Shown piece after piece: positions 43,574 through 50,811 of a stretch of 64,000 nucleotides of DNA (the first letter of the stretch is position 1; every line of letters starts with the position of its first letter). The DNA comes from JAEYFP01 sp047602645 (GTDB lineage: Bacteria > Bacillota > Clostridia > Lachnospirales > Lachnospiraceae). The notes beneath the pieces were generated by a model. That model was not told the DNA's origin. It saw only the letters and a program-made list of their open reading frames with translations, and ran no database searches. Where the stretch lies: the NCBI GenBank assembly GCA_047602645.1, contig JASGGU010000004.1:1-64000 (forward strand), read 5' to 3'. The position numbers were made by a program, and so were the translations under genes.

Positions 43574-43617
43574 CGTTTGGATATCGGAAGTTTGCTCGAT
43601 ATCCAAACGTTTTTTTG
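43574..43617 (+). terminator. Strong terminator before nitrogenase-like operon
   Basis: A 13-bp perfect stem (CGTTTGGATATCG 43574-43586 with 43597-43609) with a 10-nt loop is followed by an uninterrupted run of seven T. It ends transcripts from cysK and the Cys-rich ORF, either always or as a regulated attenuator. Confidence 0.85.
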
Positions 43618-43654
43618 TTATATTAGGAAATTCCTCCGAATTTCCTAATATAAC
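43617..43654. repeat. Perfect 17-bp hairpin with CTCC loop
   Basis: The arms GTTATATTAGGAAATTC (43617-43633) and its exact complement (43638-43654) enclose CTCC. It begins at the end of the terminator T-run. A related palindrome (62927-62946) follows another terminator near the end of the window. Confidence 0.7.
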
Positions 43655-43667
43655 AAAATTATATGCG

Positions 43668-43696
43668 CAGCTGCGCGCGCGGAACAAAAGCTGTGC
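43668..43696. repeat. Dispersed repeat CAGCTGCGCG(C/T)GCGGAA, copy 1
   Basis: This 29-bp block matches 62962-62989 with only a few changes, and both copies follow a terminator and an AGGAAA-type palindrome in the same order. The remaining gap to the NifH-like gene has a short GTGTG/CACAC hairpin (43720-43734) and the operator below. Confidence 0.55.
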
Positions 43697-43751
43697 AGTT
43701 GTAGTATATGATCGCGAGAGTGTGCAAATCACACTTTTGTTTTAACCAAAA

Positions 43752-43770
43752 ACATAGTAAATAGATATGT
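43752..43770. promoter_or_regulatory. ACATA-N9-TATGT inverted repeat before nif-like operon
   Basis: ACATA (43752-43756) and TATGT (43766-43770) are 9 bp apart. Eighteen of 20 bases match the site before cysK. It ends 10 bp before the ribosome site of the NifH-like gene. TATAAT at 43770-43775 has no -35 partner and lies too near the ggagg to serve as the promoter, so transcription probably starts further upstream. Confidence 0.6.
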
Positions 43771-43793
43771 ATAATAAATGGAGGTTTCTACCA

Positions 43794-44669
43794 ATGGCAA
43801 AGAAAATCAAACAAATCGCAATCTACGGAAAGGGAGGCATCGGAAAATCTACTACCACAAGCAATCTGACTGCCGCCCTGTCAAAGCAAGGGTACAAGGT
43901 GATGCAGTTTGGCTGCGACCCGAAAGCCGACAGCACGAACACACTCAGAGATGGTTCCTACATTCCTACCGTTCTTGACACACTGCGCGAAAAAGGTTCG
44001 GTCAAGGCACATGACGTCATCTTTGAGGGGTTTAACGGCATTTACTGCGTAGAAGCCGGCGGACCGGCTCCGGGCGTAGGCTGTGCGGGACGCGGTATTA
44101 TCACAGCCGTGGAACTGTTCAAACAGCAGAAAGTCTTTGAGGAATTAGACCTCGATTTCGTAATTTACGATGTACTTGGCGATGTTGTTTGCGGCGGCTT
44201 CGCAATGCCGATTCGAGAGGGCATTGCGCAGCACGTGTTCACTGTTTCGAGCGGCGACTTTATGTCTATCTATGCCAGCAACAATTTGTTCAAGGGCATC
44301 AAGAAATATAGCAGCAACGGAGGTGCATTGCTGGGCGGCGTAATCGCTAATTCTATCAATCAGGGGTATTCCCGTGAGATTGTTGACGATTTCGCGGAAA
44401 GGACAAAGACGCAGATTATCCAATATGTCCCCCGCTCCATTACGGTCACGCAGTCGGAGTTGAAAGGGAAAACTACCATTGAAGCAGCTTCCGACAGTGA
44501 ACAGGCAAAGGTATACATTCAGCTTGCCGAACGAATCGCTTCCCACGAGGAGAGCAAAGTTCCGACTCCTTTGGAGCTCGATGAACTCCGCTCCTGGGCG
44601 GCTTCCTGGAGTGACAAACTCCTGCAGCTGGAAACCGGTGTTGTCCCCGGCGTGCAAGCAGGTATTTGA
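43794..44669 (+). CDS. Nitrogenase reductase-like Fe protein (NifH family)
   Basis: The start at 43794 is 9 nt from ggagg. The 291-residue ATPase has the P-loop GKGGIGKST (residues 12-20), FGCDPKADST, and the two Cys that hold the [4Fe-4S] cluster at the dimer interface: C97 in GVGCAGRG and C133 in GDVVCGGFAMP. It should pass electrons to the NifD/NifK-like complex at the cost of ATP. It heads the operon. It is clearly of NifH/MarH/BchL ancestry; which reaction it serves depends on the partner subunits. Confidence 0.93.
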   Translation: MAKKIKQIAIYGKGGIGKSTTTSNLTAALSKQGYKVMQFGCDPKADSTNTLRDGSYIPTVLDTLREKGSVKAHDVIFEGFNGIYCVEAGGPAPGVGCAGRGIITAVELFKQQKVFEELDLDFVIYDVLGDVVCGGFAMPIREGIAQHVFTVSSGDFMSIYASNNLFKGIKKYSSNGGALLGGVIANSINQGYSREIVDDFAERTKTQIIQYVPRSITVTQSELKGKTTIEAASDSEQAKVYIQLAERIASHEESKVPTPLELDELRSWAASWSDKLLQLETGVVPGVQAGI

Positions 44670-44682
44670 TGGGAGGAACTGT

Positions 44683-45861
44683 ATGAGAGTAGCATTCGCT
44701 TCCAGCGACGGAGTATTCGTATCACAGCACTTCGGACATTCCCGAAGGTTTGTGATAGCAGACATAGATGAAAAATCCTATGAGTATTCATTTGTTGAGG
44801 TTCGGGAAAACGATGCGCCCTGCAAATTGGGCGAACACGACGAGGTGAAATTTGAAAACAGCATGGCACTTATCGCTGACTGCAAGGTTCTGTTTGCGGT
44901 TCAGGCGGGAAACCACGCAAAGACACGGCTGCAGCTTTCCGGTGTTCAGGTGCTGGAAACCTCGGGGTTTATTGAGGAACTGATTGTTGAATACATAAAG
45001 TTCTTAAAACGACCGCTTTTCGGAGGGTTAACACGCAGAGCGGTCATTGACGACCACCCCTGTTTCTCCGCCAAGGCGCACAACACAAAAGGCAGGCTGC
45101 ATTTGCCGGTAAGCCCGACGTGCAACATCCAATGCCGATTCTGCACCAGAGCAAGGAATACTGATGAAAATCGTCCGGGTGTGGCGGCAGGAGTGCTGAG
45201 ACCTGATGAAGCCGTCGGCACAGTAAGGAAAGCCTTGGAACTCTGCCCTGAAATTTCTGTTGTGGGAATTGCCGGTCCGGGTGACACATTGGCGAGCGAA
45301 CACGCAATAGAGGCTTTTCGAAATGTACACGCCGCCTTTCCCCATCTGATAAAGTGCTTGTCTACAAACGGACTTGAATTACCGGGGAAGGCACAGACGT
45401 TGTGGGAAATAGGCGTTCGGACAATCACGGTGACGGTCAATGCGGTAACGCCGGAAGTGCTTGTAAAAGTGGTGTCCTGGGTGAAGGACGGACGGGATTT
45501 GATCTTTGCACAGCTTACGGGGATCAGGGAGTGTTCGGCTGTCGGAATGATTGTAAAGGTCAATACGGTGCTGATTCCGGGAGTCAATGACTATCACATT
45601 GCCGAAATTGCCAAAGCAGTCAAGGAAGCGGGAGCGACAAGGCATAACATCATTCCGCTCATCCCGCAGAATGAGTTTAAGGATATGCTGCCGCCCACCT
45701 GTGAGCAGATTGAGCGGGCAAGGCAGGAAGCAGGGCAATATCTTGAGCAGTTTCGGCACTGCAAACATTGCAGGGCTGATGCCTGCGGAATACCGGGCGT
45801 AAGTGATGTATCGAAACAACTATATCAAAACCGTGAACTTGAGACATTCTCGCACGGATAA
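44683..45861 (+). CDS. NifX-NifB fusion: cofactor maturase radical SAM protein
   Basis: The 392-residue protein starts with a NifX/NafY-type cofactor-binding domain (about 1-105, FASSDGVFVSQHFGHSRRFVIADI). It continues with a NifB-type radical SAM domain: C147-x3-C151-x2-C154 in SPTCNIQCRFC, ENRPGVAAGVL, VVGIAGPGDTLAS, CLSTNGLELP, TVTVNAVTPE, KVNTVLIPGVND and the terminal HCKHCRADACG. NifB fuses two [4Fe-4S] clusters with insertion of carbide and sulfur to make the NifB cofactor. In usual NifB fusions the NifX domain is C-terminal; here it is N-terminal. The start at 44683 follows gggagg. Confidence 0.9.
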   Translation: MRVAFASSDGVFVSQHFGHSRRFVIADIDEKSYEYSFVEVRENDAPCKLGEHDEVKFENSMALIADCKVLFAVQAGNHAKTRLQLSGVQVLETSGFIEELIVEYIKFLKRPLFGGLTRRAVIDDHPCFSAKAHNTKGRLHLPVSPTCNIQCRFCTRARNTDENRPGVAAGVLRPDEAVGTVRKALELCPEISVVGIAGPGDTLASEHAIEAFRNVHAAFPHLIKCLSTNGLELPGKAQTLWEIGVRTITVTVNAVTPEVLVKVVSWVKDGRDLIFAQLTGIRECSAVGMIVKVNTVLIPGVNDYHIAEIAKAVKEAGATRHNIIPLIPQNEFKDMLPPTCEQIERARQEAGQYLEQFRHCKHCRADACGIPGVSDVSKQLYQNRELETFSHG

Positions 45862-45873
45862 GGAGGGAACATT

Positions 45874-46824
45874 ATGAAATTTGCAAACAGCCTGCCTGAG
45901 CTTATCGGGAACACACCTCTTCTGCGTCCTGCAAACTACCTCGCAGCGCATGGGGAAGACAACGCCAATGTCCTGCTGAAGCTGGAATATTTCAACCCGC
46001 TCGGAAGTGTCAAGGACAGGATTGCCTTAGCAATGGTAACAGATGCCGAGAACAGTGGCAAATTGCAAAAAGGTTCGACGATCATTGAACCGACAAGCGG
46101 TAACACAGGAATCGGAATCGCTTTTGTCGCGGCGGCCCGCGGTTACAAAGTCATTCTGACAATGCCCGAAACAATGAGTGTGGAGCGCCGTAACCTTGTA
46201 AAAGCACTCGGCGCAGACGTGGTACTTACCTCTGGAGCGGACGGAATGAAGGGTGCGGTACGCCGTGCCGAGGAGCTGAACGCACAGATTCCAAACAGCA
46301 TACTGCTTCAGCAATTTGAAAACCCTGCCAATCCCGCTGTTCACTACAAAACTACCGCGGAGGAGATTTGGACGGACACAGACGGCAAAATTGATATTTT
46401 TATTGCCGGTGTCGGCACAGGCGGTACGGTCACCGGTGTCGGCAAAAACCTGAAAGAAAAGAATCCGAACATTCGAATCATTGCTGTGGAACCTTTTGAA
46501 TCCCCTGTTTTGTCAGGCGGTCAGCCGGGGCCGCATAAAATTCAGGGGATCGGTGCCGGATTCGTTCCGCTTGTATACGACGAAGCTGTTATAGATGAAG
46601 TTTTTACCGTTCGTTCCGATGAAGCGCTTGAGACTTCGCGGGAGCTCGGCAGAACGGAAGGCCTGCTTGTAGGGATCTCGTCGGGTGCGGCTGCTTTCGC
46701 GGCTGCGGCCGTTGCCCGCCGTACAGCGGATAAAGGCAAGCATATCGTGGCAATTTTGCCGGATACAGGCGAGAGGTATTTGTCAACGGTTCTATATCAA
46801 TATGGAGAGGAGGAAAACAAATAA
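45874..46824 (+). CDS. cysK: Cysteine synthase, second copy inside the nif-like operon
   Basis: The 316-residue PLP enzyme has the same motifs as the copy at 42445: NPLGSVKDRIA, EPTSGNTGIGIAF, GTGGTVTG and GPHKIQGIGAGFVP. Its place between the NifB-like and NifK-like genes, with a 1-bp TAATG overlap to the latter, ties cysteine formation directly to the reductase. It would trap sulfide released by the reductase with O-acetylserine. A variant acceptor or thiol substrate is possible. Confidence 0.94.
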   Translation: MKFANSLPELIGNTPLLRPANYLAAHGEDNANVLLKLEYFNPLGSVKDRIALAMVTDAENSGKLQKGSTIIEPTSGNTGIGIAFVAAARGYKVILTMPETMSVERRNLVKALGADVVLTSGADGMKGAVRRAEELNAQIPNSILLQQFENPANPAVHYKTTAEEIWTDTDGKIDIFIAGVGTGGTVTGVGKNLKEKNPNIRIIAVEPFESPVLSGGQPGPHKIQGIGAGFVPLVYDEAVIDEVFTVRSDEALETSRELGRTEGLLVGISSGAAAFAAAAVARRTADKGKHIVAILPDTGERYLSTVLYQYGEEENK

Positions 46825-48131
46825 TGTCAGATTTTTTAGAACGTCCGAGAACTGCCTGCGCCCTTGCGGGAGCGCTGTCAGTTATCGGTAATCTGCCGGA
46901 CGTGATACCAATTGTCCACACAAGCCTTGGATGCGGCGGTAATCTTGCCAACTCCGTCGCTTTTGGGAGCGGATACTTAGGCGGCGGTTACTGCAACGGA
47001 GCAGCCGCGCCAAGCACCGGTGTGACGGAAACGGAGATTGTCTTTGGGGGTGTTGACCGTTTGCAGGAACAAATCAAAAACACGCTCGAACTCATAGACG
47101 GCAAGCTGTACGTGGTAGCCACAGGGTGTATGACTGAAATGATAGGAGACGACACAGCCGGTGTGGTCAGCGAGTTTCGTGACGAGGGATATCCGATTCT
47201 GGCCGTTAGCACACCAAGCTTCAAGGGTGATAGTTATCACGGTTACGACATTGTACTTGACGGTATCTTCAATCAGTTTCTGCCAAAAGCAGAGGAGAAA
47301 AATCCGAAGCTCGTGAACATCTTTGGACTTGTGCCCGGTTATGATCCGTTTTTTCGGGGTGACCTTGAGGAAATCGAACGTCTGCTCACCGGTTTGGGAC
47401 TTGAAGTGAATACTTTTTTCACGCCGGGTCAGACCTTTGAGAACCTGACTTGTGCGCCAAGTGCCGCATTGAATATCGTGCTTTCAAGAGTTTGGGGCGT
47501 GGAACTAGCTGAAAAATTTAAGGAACGGCACGGTACGCCCTACTGGGTGACAGATTTACCGATCGGACCCGATGCGACAGATCAATTCCTGACGAAAGTC
47601 GCCGAGCGGTTCGGACTTAACGCAGATGCGGCAATCGAAAAAGGCAATCGGGACTTTTACGGTTACTTCGAGCGGACGGCGGACGCATTTTGTGATCAGG
47701 ACTTAAAGTTCTACGCAATTACGGTAACAAACGCAACCTATGCGATACCACTTGCCCGCTATGTGACGACAGAACTCGGCTGGGTTCATACGGACAGCTT
47801 TGTTACCGACAAGCTGCAGGAGGAGCAGCAAACGGCTCTGCAAGGCGATATACCGCTGAAGTTTGCCACGGGTGTGCAGGAAATCGCACGGGCAATTAAC
47901 ACAGAACATCCGCGAAATCGGGCGCAACGATACTTTGATGAGTTGTCGCCGCTGTATATTATCGGCAGTACATTGGAAAAACGAACGGCTGCGGCAAGAG
48001 GCGCAAAGCATTTGTCTGTCAGCTTCCCAACTTATGACAGGCTGATCACTGACCGGGGCTATGCGGGTTATCGCGGCGGGCTGCACTTGTTTGAAGATTT
48101 AATCGGACAATTGATGTCCGTGAAATCGTAG
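46824..48131 (+). CDS. Nitrogenase-like component 1, beta (NifK-like) subunit
   Basis: The 435-residue protein aligns by eye with NifK rather than NifD. P-cluster cysteines are C12 (RTACALAG), C37 (SLGCGGN) and C102 (ATGCMTEMIGDD), all three present. STPSFKGDSYHGYDIVLDGI and the C-terminal VSFPTYDRLITDRGYAGYRGG match NifK blocks. The N-terminal extension of NifK is missing, so it is shorter than true NifK (about 520). It should bind half of a P-cluster and receive electrons from the Fe protein. It precedes the alpha gene, the reverse of nifDK order. Confidence 0.88.
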   Translation: MSDFLERPRTACALAGALSVIGNLPDVIPIVHTSLGCGGNLANSVAFGSGYLGGGYCNGAAAPSTGVTETEIVFGGVDRLQEQIKNTLELIDGKLYVVATGCMTEMIGDDTAGVVSEFRDEGYPILAVSTPSFKGDSYHGYDIVLDGIFNQFLPKAEEKNPKLVNIFGLVPGYDPFFRGDLEEIERLLTGLGLEVNTFFTPGQTFENLTCAPSAALNIVLSRVWGVELAEKFKERHGTPYWVTDLPIGPDATDQFLTKVAERFGLNADAAIEKGNRDFYGYFERTADAFCDQDLKFYAITVTNATYAIPLARYVTTELGWVHTDSFVTDKLQEEQQTALQGDIPLKFATGVQEIARAINTEHPRNRAQRYFDELSPLYIIGSTLEKRTAAARGAKHLSVSFPTYDRLITDRGYAGYRGGLHLFEDLIGQLMSVKS

Positions 48132-48142
48132 GAGGTACTTGA

Positions 48143-49660
48143 ATGGGATATTATGAACAAAGCGTACCTCCGGTACGCGACTCCAGACTTAAAATCGGCG
48201 ACAGCTATGCCGGTCATGCCTGCGACTTGGTAAACTGCGCACGAGAAGGCTGTCTGCTTCAAAAAGGCCGCGGCTTTTGGCAGGCAAACTCCTGCCAGAT
48301 GGCTCTTTCCCTGATGATGGCAACGACAGTTGAAAACTCCGTTATCGTTATGCACGCTCCGGGCGGCTGCGGTGCGCTTCTGCACTCTCTCTCGGTGCAG
48401 GCGGCAAAAGGAAAAGGTGTTCGAGGGAAGCCCTCCGCACCTACCCCCTGGCTTTCTACAAATCTTACGGAAGCGGATGTGATCGGCGGCGGAGAAAAGA
48501 AACTGCGGGAAACAATCGAATCTGCCGACCGTGAGTTTAGACCGGAGATTATTTTTGTAGTCGTGACTTGCGCGCCGAGTATTATCGGCGATGATGTCGA
48601 GGAGGTGGTCAGGCAAGCGCGTTCGTCTGTTTCGGCGGACGTAGTAAGCCTTCACTGTCCGGGATTTCGAAGCCGTGTTGTAGCAACCGCATACGACACG
48701 TTCTACCACGGCATATTACGCGGATTAAATCTTTCACCCAAACCGTGGGTGGATTTCAGACCGCTCCCCGAAGGCTGCCCGGACAATGAGCTTGCGGAAA
48801 AAAAGTACCGGTACCAAAAGAGCCGTACGGTCAATGTTTGGAACGCAACAAGCATCGGCGTGGCAGATGAAAAGGAAGTTGAACGTCTACTCACCGCTTT
48901 GGGGCTGAAAGTCCGCTTCTTTGCCGAATATTCCTCCCGTGACGAACTGCGCCTTGTCACGGAGGCGGGCCTGAACGTCAGTATGTGCAATGTCCATGAC
49001 GACTATATGCTGAAATATCTTAAGGAGAAATTTAAAATGCCTTATTTAATAGCGGGAATGCCCATAGGCTTCAGGCACACAAGAAAGTGGCTGATCCAGA
49101 TTGCCGAACACTTTGGATTAGAAAAAGAGGCTGCCGCTCTTGCCGACTATGAGGAGGGTCTGGCACAGAAAGCCATTGAACCGTTTATTGAACAGGTAAA
49201 AGGCAAAAGTGTCCTGATATGCGGAGGAGTTGTTCGCGTAGGTTCGGAAGCCACGACACTTTCAGAACTTGGATTCCATGTGCTGGGCATACGTGCCTAC
49301 CACTACGACGAAGGAGCGGAACCGGTTTTTGATGATCTGGATGAAAATTTGCCCGATACACCGGTTGCTGTCAGCAATCAGTTGTTTGAGATGACGCACC
49401 AGATTAAAACGCTGAAACCTGATCTCGTTATCTCTCACAACGGTACACAGGGATATATCGCCAAACTGGGCGTCCCTTCCATTCAGCTATTTAATGCAGA
49501 CGGTTTGTTCTTTGCCTACAATGGAATATACCAAATTCTGCGGCGCATCGTGTTCGAGTTCAAGAACACTTCGTACCGCGACCGGCTCTCACGGCACATT
49601 ACGCTGCCGTACAAACAAAGTTATTTTGAAGGCGATGCCTTCAAGTATATCAAAAACTAA
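48143..49660 (+). CDS. Nitrogenase-like component 1, alpha (NifD-like) catalytic subunit
   Basis: The 505-residue protein keeps the NifD P-cluster cysteines C51, C76 and C143 (VVTCAPSIIGDD) and the cofactor cysteine C282 (LNVSMCNVHDDYMLKYL, equal to Av C275). The cofactor His442 region (MHSWDYSG in Av NifD) reads LFNADGLF near residue 449, so that ligand is lost. Residues equal to Gln191 and His195 are Val and Asp. N2 reduction is therefore unlikely. An extra N-terminal C27-x4-C32-x4-C37 set may bind another metal site. Together with the NifB-type cofactor it probably reduces an organosulfur compound. Confidence 0.88.
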   Translation: MGYYEQSVPPVRDSRLKIGDSYAGHACDLVNCAREGCLLQKGRGFWQANSCQMALSLMMATTVENSVIVMHAPGGCGALLHSLSVQAAKGKGVRGKPSAPTPWLSTNLTEADVIGGGEKKLRETIESADREFRPEIIFVVVTCAPSIIGDDVEEVVRQARSSVSADVVSLHCPGFRSRVVATAYDTFYHGILRGLNLSPKPWVDFRPLPEGCPDNELAEKKYRYQKSRTVNVWNATSIGVADEKEVERLLTALGLKVRFFAEYSSRDELRLVTEAGLNVSMCNVHDDYMLKYLKEKFKMPYLIAGMPIGFRHTRKWLIQIAEHFGLEKEAAALADYEEGLAQKAIEPFIEQVKGKSVLICGGVVRVGSEATTLSELGFHVLGIRAYHYDEGAEPVFDDLDENLPDTPVAVSNQLFEMTHQIKTLKPDLVISHNGTQGYIAKLGVPSIQLFNADGLFFAYNGIYQILRRIVFEFKNTSYRDRLSRHITLPYKQSYFEGDAFKYIKN

Positions 49661-49680
49661 ATTATAAAAGGAGAATCATT

Positions 49681-50742
49681 ATGAAACGTTTATTCACACT
49701 TGTTCCCGCCGTTATCCTCTCGCTTTCGCTTGCGGCTTGCGGCAGCACCACTGAAACAGGAAGCACTCCGGCTGTATCCGATCCCCCTGCGCAAACGCAG
49801 GCAGAGATTGAAGAAGAGGCGTGGAAAAAAGAACCTGCTTACGGCACAACAATTCATGTTGGCTATGACGGCGGACTTTGCCAGGCGGCAATTCCTCTTG
49901 CGTCTCTCAAAGGGTACTTTGAGGAGGAAGGTCTGGATGTGGAACTTACTAAATCAGGTGACGGTACACAAGCGGCAGTCAGTGCCGCACTAGCCGGCGG
50001 TAAAATTGATACCACCGCAGGGATGATTGCGGGCTGGCTGAAACCTGTTACAAATGGCGTTGACTTACGCTTCACCGTAGGACTTCATACAGGCTGCTCC
50101 TCTGCGTTTGTGCTTGCCGACTCTGACATCACAGGCTTTGCGGAGGGTCAGACGGTTGGTTTTGCGGGCGGTATCGGCGGCGTTCACAACAACATAGGTC
50201 TGGTGTTTGCCGCTCGTGAGGGATTCACGCAGGATCAGCTCGTTTGGAAGGATTTCGGCGATGCCTCCGCACTTCTCGGTGTGCTTCAAAACGGTGAGGC
50301 TGACGTAGTTGTCCTCGGAGACCAATTGGCTGAAAAGTGGGTAAAAGAGGGTACGGTGAAACGTATCTACTCGCAGCACGAAGGAAAATTTGAAAACGAC
50401 GCTTGCTGTGTACTTTCCATTCGCGGCGAATTCTATGATGCCAATCCAATTACCTCAAAGAAAGTCAGCCGTGCGATTTATCAAGCTGCAAAGTGGATTG
50501 ATGAAAGCGACGAACACAAGCAGGAGGCGGCACAGCTGCTGATTGACAATGGTCACATTGCAGGTACAGCCGATTTCGCTGTTTCGCTGATGAAAATGTT
50601 CAAGTTCGGTCTTGATACCGAAACAACTGAAAAGTCAATTTATACCGCGGTCGATGAGTATAAGCAGTTAGGCATCATTGATCAGTCGATCAATGCCGAA
50701 GATGTGAAGCAGCAAATTTGGAAACCACTTGACCTTGATTAA
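49681..50742 (+). CDS. NitT/TauT-type ABC substrate-binding lipoprotein
   Basis: The 353-residue protein has a lipoprotein signal (VILSLSLAACG), a short linker, then an NMT1/SsuA-like binding domain with VGYDGGLCQAAIPLASLKGYFEEEGLDVEL and FAGGIGGVHNNIGLVFAAREG. Family members bind sulfonates, taurine, nitrate, pyrimidine precursors or thioethers. The operon suggests a sulfur compound as ligand for the reductase. It follows the NifD-like gene by 20 nt. Confidence 0.88.
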   Translation: MKRLFTLVPAVILSLSLAACGSTTETGSTPAVSDPPAQTQAEIEEEAWKKEPAYGTTIHVGYDGGLCQAAIPLASLKGYFEEEGLDVELTKSGDGTQAAVSAALAGGKIDTTAGMIAGWLKPVTNGVDLRFTVGLHTGCSSAFVLADSDITGFAEGQTVGFAGGIGGVHNNIGLVFAAREGFTQDQLVWKDFGDASALLGVLQNGEADVVVLGDQLAEKWVKEGTVKRIYSQHEGKFENDACCVLSIRGEFYDANPITSKKVSRAIYQAAKWIDESDEHKQEAAQLLIDNGHIAGTADFAVSLMKMFKFGLDTETTEKSIYTAVDEYKQLGIIDQSINAEDVKQQIWKPLDLD

Positions 50743-50754
50743 AAATCAATATTC

Positions 50755-50784
50755 CGCATCGCCGTTGTGACAGGCGGCGATGCG
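50755..50784 (+). terminator. Intercistronic hairpin after binding-protein gene
   Basis: A 10-bp perfect stem (CGCATCGCCG 50755-50764 with 50775-50784) is followed by A rather than T residues. It probably protects the upstream mRNA rather than stopping transcription. Confidence 0.55.
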
Positions 50785-50811
50785 AAAAAACCATAGAAGG
50801 AAGATCGTTAT

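Noticed and set aside
43770..43775. TATAAT as the promoter of the nitrogenase-like operon
   Set aside because: No -35 partner at 16-18 bp and transcription would start at or after the ribosome site.
43794..49660. A true N2-fixing nitrogenase (nifHDK)
   Set aside because: The cofactor His and the Gln191/His195 equivalents are missing, there is no nifE or nifN, K precedes D, and the neighbours are sulfur genes.
43794..49660. CfbCD (F430 synthesis) or protochlorophyllide/chlorophyllide reductase
   Set aside because: Those need no NifB-type maturase and lack a full P-cluster Cys set; the D subunit here keeps the cofactor Cys and the operon carries its own NifB and cysteine synthase.
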